A stretch of 64,000 bases of DNA from Ornithomonoglobus_A sp034090805 (lineage in GTDB: Bacteria; Bacillota; Clostridia; UBA1381): assembly GCA_034090805.1 (NCBI GenBank), contig JAXDRV010000138.1, forward strand, positions 1-64,000. Direction: 5' to 3'. The notes under the pieces were generated by a model, which had not been told where the DNA came from, did no database searches, and saw nothing but the letters and a program-made list of their open reading frames with translations. Made by a program: the position numbers and the translations under genes. This document shows positions 26,019-34,745 of this stretch, in pieces (position 1 is the stretch's first letter; every line of letters begins with the position of its first letter).

Positions 26019-26644
26019 TATTATCACCATCAATTCTCGGAGCGGACTTCGGAAAGCTTGCGGAGCAGATAAAAGAGGCGGAGAAAGCGGGTGCGCAGTG
26101 GCTGCATCTTGACGTTATGGACGGGCATTTTGTGCCGAACATCAGCTTTGCGATGCCGGTAATCAAGTCGATAAGAAAATACACGGATATGTGTTTTGAC
26201 GTGCATCTTATGATAGAAAATCCCGAAAAATATATAAAAGCCTTTGCGGACGCAGGTGCGGACGGAATAACCTTCCACGCAGAAGCGGCAGCGGACGCAA
26301 AGGAATGTATACGTTTAATAAGAGAATGCGGCTGCGATGCGGCGGCTGCGATAAATCCCGATACACCGATCGATGTTCTGATGCCGTATATAGACGACCT
26401 TGACATGGTGCTTTGCATGACGGTATTTCCCGGCTACGGCGGTCAGAAATACATACCTGAGGTTGAGGGAAAGATAAAAGAGCTGAGAAAAATCCTGCGC
26501 CCGGAGGTTCATATCCAGGTTGACGGCGGAATAACGGCGCAGAATATCGACAGCCCGCTCAGCGTCGGAGCAGATGTAATAGTAGCGGGTACTGCGGTGT
26601 TTAACGATGATATAACAGGCTCTGTAAAAGGACTTTTGAGATGA
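26015..26644 (+). CDS. rpe: Ribulose-phosphate 3-epimerase
   Basis: This enzyme interconverts ribulose-5-P and xylulose-5-P in the pentose phosphate pathway. The TIM barrel shows SPSILGADF at the start, HLDVMDGHFVPN (metal ligands), HLMIENP and the phosphate loop VDGGI. An in-frame ATG lies 4 codons upstream, but 26015 overlaps the rsgA stop as ATGA and has AAAGGA. Product is 209 residues. Confidence 0.94.
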   Translation: MILSPSILGADFGKLAEQIKEAEKAGAQWLHLDVMDGHFVPNISFAMPVIKSIRKYTDMCFDVHLMIENPEKYIKAFADAGADGITFHAEAAADAKECIRLIRECGCDAAAAINPDTPIDVLMPYIDDLDMVLCMTVFPGYGGQKYIPEVEGKIKELRKILRPEVHIQVDGGITAQNIDSPLSVGADVIVAGTAVFNDDITGSVKGLLR

Positions 26645-27246
26645 GAGCGGTCATAATCGGAAACGGAACGATTGAGGATTACGAATATATCGGCTCAATT
26701 GTAGAACGTGACGATTATATTATTTGCGCCGACGGAGGAGCAAGACACGCGTCGGCACTCGGTCTTGATATAGATATGCTGATAGGCGATTTTGACAGTA
26801 CAGACCTGTCGGCGGCAAAAGAGATAAGACGATACCCGGTGCATAAGGATTTTACCGATGGTGAGCTTTGCGCCGAATACGCACGTGAGCGTGGCTTTGA
26901 CGAAACGCTGCTTGTTGCGATGACTGGTACAAGGCTTGATCATACGATAAATAATATCATGCTGCTGTTTCGGCTGAAAAATTCACGATTGGTGAATGAA
27001 TACTGTGAAATTTATCCGCTTTGCGGCGAGCTTAAAATTGTCGGCAAAAAGGGGAAAACACTTTCGATAATTCCTCTTAACGGAAATCTTGAGGGAATTA
27101 ATGCGTGCGGACTCGAATATCCGCTAAAAAATGACACACTGCGATTCGGAGAAGCACGCGGCAACAGCAACGTTATTTTGGACGATACGGTAAAAATAAG
27201 TGTGGAAAAAGGTATGGGGATAGTGATAATCGGTAATGGAGAATAA
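26641..27246 (+). CDS. thiN: Thiamine pyrophosphokinase
   Basis: It makes thiamine diphosphate from thiamine and ATP. The 201-residue product shows the family motifs CADGGARHA, LIGDFDS and the TGTRLDHTINN segment. It overlaps rpe by ATGA, completing the rsgA-rpe-thiN run. Its TAA stop codon lies in the first bases of a family-1 repeat. Confidence 0.92.
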   Translation: MRAVIIGNGTIEDYEYIGSIVERDDYIICADGGARHASALGLDIDMLIGDFDSTDLSAAKEIRRYPVHKDFTDGELCAEYARERGFDETLLVAMTGTRLDHTINNIMLLFRLKNSRLVNEYCEIYPLCGELKIVGKKGKTLSIIPLNGNLEGINACGLEYPLKNDTLRFGEARGNSNVILDDTVKISVEKGMGIVIIGNGE

Positions 27247-27410
27247 TGTGAAAAATAAGCGGCGCATCTTGCCGCTCTCAGCGACTTGAAGTATACTCAT
27301 ACGTCTGCGTCGCTTCGGGCAGCAATCTGAACTCACCGCCAAGAAGGGCGGACGCACGGAGTGCGGCTTTTGCGGAGCAAAAGTGATGACAGGCGTCTTT
27401 TCCACATTAT
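27243..27410 (+). repeat. Family-1 structured repeat, long form, copy 4
   Basis: The outer arms ATAATGTG (27243-27250) and CACATTAT (27403-27410) pair, with the AAAAATAAGC/GTCTTTTC continuation. The inner hairpin pairs GCCGCTCTCAGCGAC with GTCGCTTCGGGCAGC through G-U pairs around TTGAAGTATACTCATACGTC. Three small hairpins follow. The outer stem here is GTG/CAC where copy 2 has GCG/CGC, a compensating change. Confidence 0.85.
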
Positions 27411-27445
27411 GATTTGTGCCGCCGCGCAGCGGCGGAATGGAGGAT
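27411..27445 (+). promoter_or_regulatory. GC hairpin plus ribosome-site cassette
   Basis: GATTTGTGCCGCCGC, a GC hairpin (GCCGC/GCGGC around 27419-27435) and CGGCGGAATGGAGGAT provide the GGAGG that serves the desulfurase start at 27449. It is nearly the same as 2289-2322, although the downstream genes are unrelated. Confidence 0.6.
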
Positions 27446-27448
27446 AAA

Positions 27449-28576
27449 ATGATATATCTTGACAACGCAGCCACAACCAAGCCGTGCGATGCTGCGGTGC
27501 AGGCTTTTTTGACAACGGCGGAGCATTTCGGAAACCCGTCCTCGCTCCACGGTCTGGGTCTTGATGCGGAAAAGCTGCTAAATTCAGCAAGAGAAACTCT
27601 TGCGGCGAAAATCGGTGCGGAGAAGCAGTGCCTGTATTTCACCTCCGGAGGAACGGAGGCAAACAATACAGCGGTTTTCGGTGCGGCATACGGTCACAAA
27701 AAGATAGGAAAGCGCATCATCACAACAAAAATCGAGCATCCCTCGGTGCTTGAGTGCTTTAAGCGACTGGAGCGTGAGGACTTTGACGTAAGGTATCTCA
27801 GCGTGAGCGGAGGCGGAGTGATTGATTTGGATGAGTTGGAGGAGCTTTTAACGGAGGACACTACGCTTGTAAGTGTGATGCACGTCAATAACGAAACGGG
27901 AGCAATACAGCCCGTTGATAAAATAAAAGCAATAATGAGGAAAAAATCGCCGAGGGCGCTGCTGCACTGCGACTGCGTTCAGTCGTTCTGCAAGCTGCCT
28001 GTTGACGTTAAAAAGTGGGGAGCGGATATGGTCAGTATATCGGCTCATAAAATTCACGGCTTTAAGGGAACGGGTGCTCTTTATATAAAGGAGGGCGCAA
28101 ATATCCGTCCGCTTGTCTGCGGCGGTGAGCAGCAGCGTGAAATACGGCCGGGAACGGAAAATATGCCCGGCATACTTGCATTTGCGGCAGCGGCAAAGGA
28201 ATACAGGCATGATGAGGAAAAAATGCGTATATTCAGAAAAGAATTTGCAAAAATGATAACGGTTGAAAACACGGTAATAAACGGCTCGGAGGACAGTAAC
28301 TCAGGCTCAGTGCTTAACGTATCGTTTTTGGGGATAAAGGCGGAGATACTTCTCCATTCACTTGAGTCGAAGGGGATATATGTGTCCACAGGCTCTGCCT
28401 GCTCGTCGCATAAGCCGTCGCCGTCCCACGTGCTGTCGGCAATGGGGAAGAGCTCCGCCGAGATAAACGGCGCAATCCGTTTCAGCTTTGCGGAGGTTCT
28501 TGAAAAAGAAGCTGCGGAGCGTGCCGCCGAAATAATAAAATCGGAGGTCGCAAAAATCAGACGATATATGAGATGA
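27449..28576 (+). CDS. Cysteine desulfurase, NifS/IscS family
   Basis: A PLP enzyme that takes sulfur from cysteine onto its own cysteine as a persulfide. The PLP lysine is K201 (SAHKIHGFKG), and the active cysteine is C318 in STGSACSSHK, the class I loop. The frame opens at 27416, but ATG 27449 has GGAGG at the right distance and starts with MIYLDNAATT. With thiI just downstream, it most resembles the dedicated NifZ-ThiI pair of Firmicutes, supplying sulfur for 4-thiouridine in tRNA and perhaps MnmA. Product is 375 residues. Confidence 0.92.
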   Translation: MIYLDNAATTKPCDAAVQAFLTTAEHFGNPSSLHGLGLDAEKLLNSARETLAAKIGAEKQCLYFTSGGTEANNTAVFGAAYGHKKIGKRIITTKIEHPSVLECFKRLEREDFDVRYLSVSGGGVIDLDELEELLTEDTTLVSVMHVNNETGAIQPVDKIKAIMRKKSPRALLHCDCVQSFCKLPVDVKKWGADMVSISAHKIHGFKGTGALYIKEGANIRPLVCGGEQQREIRPGTENMPGILAFAAAAKEYRHDEEKMRIFRKEFAKMITVENTVINGSEDSNSGSVLNVSFLGIKAEILLHSLESKGIYVSTGSACSSHKPSPSHVLSAMGKSSAEINGAIRFSFAEVLEKEAAERAAEIIKSEVAKIRRYMR

Positions 28577-28601
28577 CGGTTTACTCAGCAGTTGATAAAA
28601 A

Positions 28602-28872
28602 TAGGTAATTGTGAAATGCCAAATTTCTTTGGAATTTGAGATCTTTCTGATTACGGGGCGGCAGGGACACCGCCCCCTACACACCCTCGCTCTCGCTTGG
28701 AACTCGCCGTAGCTTAATCATAAACATCACAAATTCTTTCAAGAATATAACCAGGCTTAGGAGATTTGAGAGTGTTTTTGAGTTTGTTCAGACGAGTTAC
28801 CGCAAGGGATGTTTGAGTCTGAATAAACTCAAAAATACTCTCAAATCAAAACCGATGTTTCGCAATTACATA
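28602..28872 (-). repeat. Family-2 inverted-repeat element, copy C
   Basis: The ends TAGGTAATTGTGAAAT (28602-28617) and GTTTCGCAATTACATA (28857-28872) are inverted repeats. Hairpin B (about 28629-28734) and then hairpin A (about 28759-28846) follow in the same order as copy A. The loop of hairpin B holds an extra GC hairpin, GGGGCGG...CCGCCCC at about 28656-28676, absent from the other copies. It fills the gap between the desulfurase and thiI. Confidence 0.8.
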
Positions 28873-28903
28873 AAGATTATTTACAAGAAAGGAATATTTT
28901 AGC

Positions 28904-30082
28904 ATGAAAGAAATCCTGTTGGCAAAATACGGGGAAATAATATTAAAGGGCGGAAACCGTCCGAGATTTGAAAGCATATTGATGAACAATATCGTAAATG
29001 CTGTCAGAAACGTTGCCAAGGTCAAGGCTCGTCTTTCGCAGGCTACGATATATGTCGAGGTGCTTGAGGACGGGAAAACAGATCTCGTGCTTGACAGAAT
29101 GAGCAAAATTTTCGGAATAGTGTCGGTAACAAAGGCGGCGGTGTGCGATAAGGATATGCAGTCGGTTAAGCTGACTGCAAAGGAGTATCTGAAGGACGAT
29201 CTCGCTCCCGGCAAAAAATTCAAGGTTGAAACACGCCGCTCTGATAAGTCGTTTCCGCTAAATTCGATTGATATAAGCCGTGATGTCGGAGGTTATCTCC
29301 ATGACGAATATCCGGAGCTTGTTGTAGACGTGCATGAGCCGGACGTTACGGTAAAGGTTGAGATACGTGAGCGTGCGGCATACGTGTATTGTGCGGAAAA
29401 TAAGGTAAAGGGACAGGGCGGTATGCCGATAGGCACAGGCTCAAGGGCAACGCTGCTGCTGTCGGGGGGAATAGACAGTCCCGTTGCCGGTCACATGATT
29501 GCAAAAAGAGGCGTGGAGATAAATGCGGTAAACTTCTTTTCATTTCCGTATACCTCTGAGCGTGCCAAGGAAAAGGTGATAGAGCTTGCATCGATTCTTG
29601 CACGCTATACCTCAAAAATAAATCTGTATATAGTTCCGTTTACGGAAATTCAGCTTCAAATACGTGAGCATTGCCCTGAGGAGCATATGACGCTTTTAAT
29701 GCGCAGATTTATGATGCGCATTGCCGAACGCATAGCAAAAAAGACAAAATCTCTTGCGCTGATCACAGGGGAGAGCGTGGGACAAGTTGCTTCGCAGACG
29801 CTTGCTGCACTTGATGTTACAAATGCGGTTATAGATATGCCTGTTTTGCAGCCGCTTATAGGAATGGATAAGATAGAGGTAGTCGACCGTTCAAGGGAAA
29901 TCGGAACATTCGATACATCGATACTGCCGTATGAGGACTGCTGCACGGTATTCACACCCAAGCACCCGACGGTTAATCCCAAGAGGGCGAACATCGAAAG
30001 GAGCGAGAGTCATCTTGATGTTGAAAAGCTCATTGAAGAGGCTCTTGACGGAGTGGAAATGATAGAGGTATATCCTTCGTAA
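28904..30082 (+). CDS. thiI: tRNA 4-thiouridine synthetase ThiI
   Basis: ThiI adenylates U8 of tRNA and inserts sulfur. It also serves thiazole synthesis in some bacteria. The 392-residue product has a ferredoxin-like region and THUMP domain (1-~165) and a PP-loop SGGIDSP at 187-193. The C-terminal rhodanese domain of E. coli ThiI is absent, as in Bacillus, where a partner desulfurase delivers sulfur directly. The upstream gene at 27449 fits that role. Confidence 0.93.
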   Translation: MKEILLAKYGEIILKGGNRPRFESILMNNIVNAVRNVAKVKARLSQATIYVEVLEDGKTDLVLDRMSKIFGIVSVTKAAVCDKDMQSVKLTAKEYLKDDLAPGKKFKVETRRSDKSFPLNSIDISRDVGGYLHDEYPELVVDVHEPDVTVKVEIRERAAYVYCAENKVKGQGGMPIGTGSRATLLLSGGIDSPVAGHMIAKRGVEINAVNFFSFPYTSERAKEKVIELASILARYTSKINLYIVPFTEIQLQIREHCPEEHMTLLMRRFMMRIAERIAKKTKSLALITGESVGQVASQTLAALDVTNAVIDMPVLQPLIGMDKIEVVDRSREIGTFDTSILPYEDCCTVFTPKHPTVNPKRANIERSESHLDVEKLIEEALDGVEMIEVYPS

Positions 30083-30107
30083 GATACGGAGCGAATGGAG
30101 GATTGGA

Positions 30108-30443
30108 ATGTATAAATCGATTAATACAAAAAAACAGTCAAAGCTGAAAAAGCTTTTAATAATACTTGCTGTTATTGTTGTGCTGGGACTGGTGTTTTTG
30201 TGGATTGTCGGAGCGATTGCAGGCTCGGACAGCGCAGAAAACCAAAACATATCGGCTGCCGTAGCGGAAAATACGCAGCTTAAGCAGCAGGTGAGCGACC
30301 TTAAACAGCAAATCGCCGATTTGCAGATGCAGATAGACGGACTGAACAACGACCTTGCCGCAAGACCGACAATAGAGCCTACTCCGTATGTTCCTGCCGG
30401 AGGTGTGCTGCCTGTTCCGACCGAAACAACAGCACCGAGATAA
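30108..30443 (+). CDS. Small membrane-anchored coiled-coil protein
   Basis: I do not recognise a family for this 111-residue product. A basic N-terminus precedes one membrane helix (about 16-38). A short Ser/Asn/Ala stretch follows, then a coiled coil at about 54-84 (LKQQVSDLKQQIADLQMQI) and a Pro/Thr-rich tail. The tail would lie outside the cell if the positive-inside rule holds. The start has GGAGG at a normal distance. It lies 25 bases after thiI. It may be a FtsL/DivIC-like small wall or division factor, but nothing proves this. Confidence 0.7.
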   Translation: MYKSINTKKQSKLKKLLIILAVIVVLGLVFLWIVGAIAGSDSAENQNISAAVAENTQLKQQVSDLKQQIADLQMQIDGLNNDLAARPTIEPTPYVPAGGVLPVPTETTAPR

Positions 30444-30460
30444 AATCGGAATTGAAGTGA

Positions 30461-30506
30461 AAAACTCTTGAAACAGACCGATAAAATGTCTGATTTCAAG
30501 AGTTTT
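30461..30506. terminator. Bidirectional terminator between convergent genes
   Basis: AAAACTCTTGAAACAGAC (from 30461) pairs with GTCTGATTTCAAGAGTTTT (30488-30506) with a one-base bulge. T-runs lie on both sides in the appropriate strands. It separates the plus-strand thiI block from glmU. Confidence 0.85.
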
Positions 30507-30512
30507 CTTTGA

Positions 30513-31883
30513 TTATTTTCTTCTTTTTGCAAGCCACTCGTCCGAAACCTGCTTGTTTACCTGTCTTGCTCTCGCTATTGACAGGTTGTTTTCGGGAATA
30601 TCGTCCGTTATTGTCGAGCCGGCGGCTATGTATGCACCCTCACCGACGTTAACAGGCGAAACGAGATTCGTGTTGCAGCCGATAAAAGCATGATCGCCGA
30701 TTGACGAGCGGTATTTTTTACGTCCGTCATAGTTTACCGTTACAGTTCCGCAGCCGAAGTTTACGCCCTTGCCCACATCGGTATCGCCGATGTAGGTAAG
30801 ATGCGAAATCTTTGTTGAATCGTCGATTGTTGAGTTCTTAAGCTCCACAAAATCTCCGACCTTAACATCGCTGCCCACACGGCAGTTCGGTCTGATATAT
30901 GCAAAAGGTCCTACGTGAGTGTCGCTGCCGACCTCCGAGGATAATATAACCGAGCTTAAAATATCTACGTTATCGCCTATCACTGCTTTGTCAAGCACAG
31001 AGCCTGTGCCTATAACGCAGCCGCTGCCGATTTTTGTTCCGCTTTTTAAGGTTACGTTGGGGCATATTTCGGTATCGGTTCCGATTTCCACTCCGTCCTC
31101 GATGTATATGCTTTCAGGGATTCGCATTGTTACGCCGTTTCTCATGTGCATCTCGTTTATGCGGCGGCGCATGATCGTTTCGGCCTCGTTAAGCTGTATT
31201 CTGTCATTTATTCCTCTGATTTCATCGCTGTTTTCTATTATATATGCACCGACCTTTTTGCCTGCCGTAAGAAGAATCTCAAGAGTGTCGGTAAGATAGT
31301 ATTCGCCCTGTGCGTTGTTGGGCTTAAGCTCGCCGAGTGCATACAAAAGCGACTGTGCATCAAATACGTACATACCGGAATTAATCTCACGAATAAGCTT
31401 CTCTTCCTCGCTTGCGTCCTTTTGCTCCACAATCTTTTTAACGCTGCCCGCCGAATCTCTTACGATACGTCCGTAGCCTGTCGCATCGGGAAGAACGGCT
31501 GTCATAACGGTAGCGAAATTGTTCTGTGATTTGTGATACTCAACAGCCGCGTTAATCGTGTCAGCCGTAACAAGAGGAGCGTCGCCGTTCAGGATAACAA
31601 CATATCCCTTTGCCTGCTTTATGTATTCGGCTGCCTGCATGACTGCATGACCGGTGCCCTTCTGCTCCGCCTGGAGCGCATAAACGCACTCGCTGCCTAT
31701 TGTTTCCTTTACAAGCTCAGCCTTATGACCTACAATAACGGCAACGCTGTCCGCTCCTGCCTTTTTGGATTCGTCTATGACCCATTTGCAAAGCGGCTTG
31801 CCGCATACTCTGTGCAGCACCTTGGGAATTTCCGACTTCATTCTTGTCCCCATTCCCGCTGCTAAAATAATACTTGTGAACAT
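30513..31883 (-). CDS. glmU: Bifunctional GlmU
   Basis: GlmU acetylates glucosamine-1-P and joins it to UTP, giving UDP-GlcNAc for wall synthesis. The 456-residue product has the pyrophosphorylase domain (ILAAGMGTRMKS near 6, then GTGHAV and NGDAPL) and a C-terminal left-handed beta-helix from about 250. The start has AAAGGAG upstream. It lies downstream of ribF, separated by about 90 bases that include a family-2-like end. Confidence 0.95.
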   Translation of the reverse strand: MFTSIILAAGMGTRMKSEIPKVLHRVCGKPLCKWVIDESKKAGADSVAVIVGHKAELVKETIGSECVYALQAEQKGTGHAVMQAAEYIKQAKGYVVILNGDAPLVTADTINAAVEYHKSQNNFATVMTAVLPDATGYGRIVRDSAGSVKKIVEQKDASEEEKLIREINSGMYVFDAQSLLYALGELKPNNAQGEYYLTDTLEILLTAGKKVGAYIIENSDEIRGINDRIQLNEAETIMRRRINEMHMRNGVTMRIPESIYIEDGVEIGTDTEICPNVTLKSGTKIGSGCVIGTGSVLDKAVIGDNVDILSSVILSSEVGSDTHVGPFAYIRPNCRVGSDVKVGDFVELKNSTIDDSTKISHLTYIGDTDVGKGVNFGCGTVTVNYDGRKKYRSSIGDHAFIGCNTNLVSPVNVGEGAYIAAGSTITDDIPENNLSIARARQVNKQVSDEWLAKRRK

Positions 31884-31909
31884 AATTGACTCCTTTCACA
31901 AAAGTGTGA

Positions 31910-31930
31910 TATAGGTAATTGGAAACTCCA
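31910..31930. repeat. Possible solo end of a family-2 element
   Basis: ATATAGGTAATTGGAAACT resembles the TAGGTAATTGTGAAAT end of copies B and C, but no matching second end or internal hairpins are present. It could be a remnant or a chance match. Confidence 0.35.
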
Positions 31931-31970
31931 AATACCATATTTTTTCTATGTGAAATACCGCATAATGCGC

Positions 31971-32864
31971 CTACAGCTCCATGCGGTATGCCATCTCTAT
32001 ATCCTTGTTAATTTGCTCCTTAAGCGCCTCCATACTTGGAAACTTTATATCCCCTCTCAGGCGCTTGGCAAATGAAACACTTATATATTTTCCGTATATA
32101 TCCTCGTCAAAATCAAGGATATGGCTCTCTATCGTGGTGTGCTTTGCCCCAAATGTCGGATTGCTGCCCACGTTTATCACGCATTTAAGACATTTTCCGT
32201 CAACATAGGTTATTCCGGCATATACTCCGTCCTTGGGCAGGGTCATATTTTTGTCATAACCTACATTTGCGGTGGGTATTCCCATTTTTCTGCCGTTTTG
32301 AAGACCCTTTTGGACATATCCGTCAATGCGGAAGCTTCTGCCCAGAAATTTATTCGCTGTTTCAATATCTCCGTTTTCGATAAGACTGCGGATATGCGTT
32401 GACGAAATCAACTGCCCGTCCATGCTCATTGCTTCGGTGACAAGCACCTCAAAGCCGTATTCCGCACCGAATTTTTTGAGCAGTTCAACATTGCCCTCAG
32501 CTCTGTAGCCGAATCTGTAGTCATAACCTACGCAAACGGCTTTTATGCTTAGCTTTTCGATCAGCAGCTCAATAAATTCACGGGGAGAAAGCCTCATAAA
32601 TTCCTTTGTGAATCTACGGATATATACAAAATCCGGCTTTTCACGCTCAAGCAGCTCAAGCTTTGTTCTGTTGGATGTTATAAGCTTTGCACCCTTTGTG
32701 TTTTCTTCAAACAGCATGACACCGCTTTTAAGACCTCTTTCACGTGCAAAGCCGATCGCCTTGCGGATTATTGCCATATGTGCCGTATGCAGTCCGTCAA
32801 AATTTCCCAAAGCAGCAACGCTGCCGCCGGTCGGTATGTTTTCTCCGGCATAAATTACTTCCAT
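31971..32864 (-). CDS. ribF: Riboflavin kinase/FAD synthetase RibF
   Basis: It converts riboflavin to FMN and then FAD. The N-terminal nucleotidyl-transferase domain has GNFDGLH near 21, YDYRFG and the ISSTHIR motif. The C-terminal kinase domain has GIPTANV and the later NVGSNPTF and ESHILDF motifs. The frame opens at 32882, but ATG 32864 with AGAGG 9 bases upstream is preferred (about 298 residues). It closes the infB-rbfA-nrnA-truB-ribF order typical of Firmicutes. Confidence 0.94.
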   Translation of the reverse strand: MEVIYAGENIPTGGSVAALGNFDGLHTAHMAIIRKAIGFARERGLKSGVMLFEENTKGAKLITSNRTKLELLEREKPDFVYIRRFTKEFMRLSPREFIELLIEKLSIKAVCVGYDYRFGYRAEGNVELLKKFGAEYGFEVLVTEAMSMDGQLISSTHIRSLIENGDIETANKFLGRSFRIDGYVQKGLQNGRKMGIPTANVGYDKNMTLPKDGVYAGITYVDGKCLKCVINVGSNPTFGAKHTTIESHILDFDEDIYGKYISVSFAKRLRGDIKFPSMEALKEQINKDIEMAYRMEL

Positions 32865-32868
32865 ATTT

Positions 32869-33789
32869 CTATACCTCTGCACGGCTCTCTGTCAATGCCG
32901 ACCAGAAGGACTGTATCATGACAAGCCGCTTGTTTTTACATTCAGATAAGCACAAAAACTTATTCTGAGAGCTGTACAGCCTGTATTTAAGCCCCTCGAC
33001 TCCGTCCGGCCATGTGATTTGACAGCCGTTTTTAACACGTTCCGTCTGTCTGTCGTTCAAAAACAGCTTCGGACAGCCCTGAAATACGTTTTCAACGTTT
33101 ATCAGCGTACTTTGTAGCTTGCGCTGCTCAAATATATCCTCTATTTCATCAAGCGTGTGCGCCTGATCAATGCTGAAATCAAACGCCTTTATGCGGCGGA
33201 GCCTGTTCATATATGCGCCGACGCCGAGCCGCTTGCCTATATCGTCACACAGAGAGCGTATGTATGTTCCCTTTGAACATTCCACCTCAATTTCAACAAT
33301 ATGATTTTCCATATCAATGCTGAGTATTGAAATGGCGGAAATGTTGATCTTTCGCGGCTCTCTTTCGATTTCAATACCCTTGCGTGCAAGCTCGTACAGC
33401 TTTTTTCCGTCCTTTTTGATTGCGGAATACATTGGAGGGATCTGCTCCTGCTCTCCCTGAAAGGTCAGTATCGTGTCGATAATTTCCTTTTTGGTGCAGT
33501 TCACTGCACATTCTGTCAGCACCTCCCCCTCGCAGTCATACGTATCGGTAGTCATTCCGAGTACAAGCTCCGCTCTGTAAACCTTGTCCGCATCCTGCAA
33601 AAGGCTTGTGACCTTAGTCGCCACGCCTATGCAAACGGGCAGTACGCCTGTCGCCATGGGGTCAAGCGTGCCGGTATGTCCGACACGTCTTACTCCGGTC
33701 AGTCTGCGTACAAAGCTTACAACATCATGTGAGCTCATACCGATAGGCTTATCCACGATAAGTATTCCGTTTATATTAGGTATGCGCAT
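32869..33789 (-). CDS. truB: tRNA pseudouridine-55 synthase TruB
   Basis: It makes pseudouridine 55 in the T-loop of tRNAs. The 307-residue product starts at MRIPNING. It has KPIGMSSHD near 14 and the catalytic D43 in GHTGTLDPMATG, with a C-terminal extension carrying the PUA-like region. The chosen start overlaps the end of nrnA by 19 bases and has AAGGAG upstream; the frame is open 18 codons further. Confidence 0.94.
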   Translation of the reverse strand: MRIPNINGILIVDKPIGMSSHDVVSFVRRLTGVRRVGHTGTLDPMATGVLPVCIGVATKVTSLLQDADKVYRAELVLGMTTDTYDCEGEVLTECAVNCTKKEIIDTILTFQGEQEQIPPMYSAIKKDGKKLYELARKGIEIEREPRKINISAISILSIDMENHIVEIEVECSKGTYIRSLCDDIGKRLGVGAYMNRLRRIKAFDFSIDQAHTLDEIEDIFEQRKLQSTLINVENVFQGCPKLFLNDRQTERVKNGCQITWPDGVEGLKYRLYSSQNKFLCLSECKNKRLVMIQSFWSALTESRAEV

Positions 33790-34727
33790 TCCTTTACTAT
33801 TCTCTCCTTTACCTTTTCCATTGAGGTCATCTCCATCCTGCATCCGGCGGCCTTTTTATGCCCGCCGCCGCCCAGTGCCGCAGCCACAGCCGATACATCG
33901 CAGCTCCCGTTTGAACGGAGATTGACTCTTATGCCGTCCTCCTGCTCCTTTAGGCAGACGGCAATTTCCGTGTTTTCTATCTTTCTCGGTATATCCACAA
34001 GATTAGGAGCATCCTCGGCAGACATACCGTATTTTTCGTACAATTTCTTAGGCATGGTAACAAGCCGTATCTTTCCTCCGCAAAAGCTTTCCATATTTTG
34101 CGTGACCTCTGCCTTGAGCAGTGCGTCCGATTCCGATTCGCAGTCGAAAAGCAGCCGTGATATTTCGGCATTGTCTATCCCGAAACCAAGCAGCTCTCCC
34201 GCCGCAAGCATCGTCTGCGGCGAGGTGTTTGAATATTTAAAGCTGCCGGTATCGGAGCATATTGCAGTGTAAAGCTGATTTGCAATGTATTCCGTTATAC
34301 ATATGCCTTCGGATTTTAAAAATCTGTAAACCAGCTCCCCGGCCGACGACGCATCACCGTCAATATAATTCACATCCGCAAAGCGTGTGTTGGAATAGTG
34401 ATGGTCAATGTTTATCGTTGTACCGACTGAATCGAAAATCGCTTTCCTTTCGCTTATGCGCCCTATGTCGCCGCAGTCTATACACAAGCATAAATCATGC
34501 TCCGGTGTATCGCCGGGAGTGTATATTACATAATCATGCCCCATAAATTCAAGCCGCTTTTCTATTTTTCCGCTTACGTAAATCACCGCATCCTTGCCCA
34601 TGCTCCTCAAGGTCGCCGCCATGGCAAAGCATGAGCCGAGAGTGTCGGGATCCTCGTTTATATGCGTCAGTATCGCTATAGACTTTGCCAATGACAGCTT
34701 CTGTGATATTTGTTTAAATATTTCCAT
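33771..34727 (-). CDS. nrnA: DHH phosphoesterase NrnA (nanoRNase/pAp phosphatase)
   Basis: NrnA degrades short oligoribonucleotides and pAp. The DHH domain shows HINEDPDTLGS near 23, CIDCGD and NIDHHYSN. The C-terminal DHHA1 domain has the substrate motif GGGGHKKAAG. ATG 34727 (MEIFKQ) is preferred to 34745. The product has 318 residues. Its place between rbfA and truB is conserved in Firmicutes. The related cyclic-di-AMP phosphodiesterase GdpP is a larger membrane protein, so that assignment is unlikely. Confidence 0.92.
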   Translation of the reverse strand: MEIFKQISQKLSLAKSIAILTHINEDPDTLGSCFAMAATLRSMGKDAVIYVSGKIEKRLEFMGHDYVIYTPGDTPEHDLCLCIDCGDIGRISERKAIFDSVGTTINIDHHYSNTRFADVNYIDGDASSAGELVYRFLKSEGICITEYIANQLYTAICSDTGSFKYSNTSPQTMLAAGELLGFGIDNAEISRLLFDCESESDALLKAEVTQNMESFCGGKIRLVTMPKKLYEKYGMSAEDAPNLVDIPRKIENTEIAVCLKEQEDGIRVNLRSNGSCDVSAVAAALGGGGHKKAAGCRMEMTSMEKVKERIVKECAYLI

Positions 34728-34745
34728 AATTGTCCCCCAAATCAA

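Noticed and set aside
27124..27666. Minus-strand frame encoding a peptide that recurs at 2035-2283 and 11459-11758 (shared segment KPHSVRPPFLAVS)
   Set aside because: The shared peptide comes from translating the family-1 DNA repeat backwards. The frames have no consistent start, ribosome site or length, and they overlap thiN and the desulfurase gene. The conserved signal is RNA/DNA pairing, not codons.
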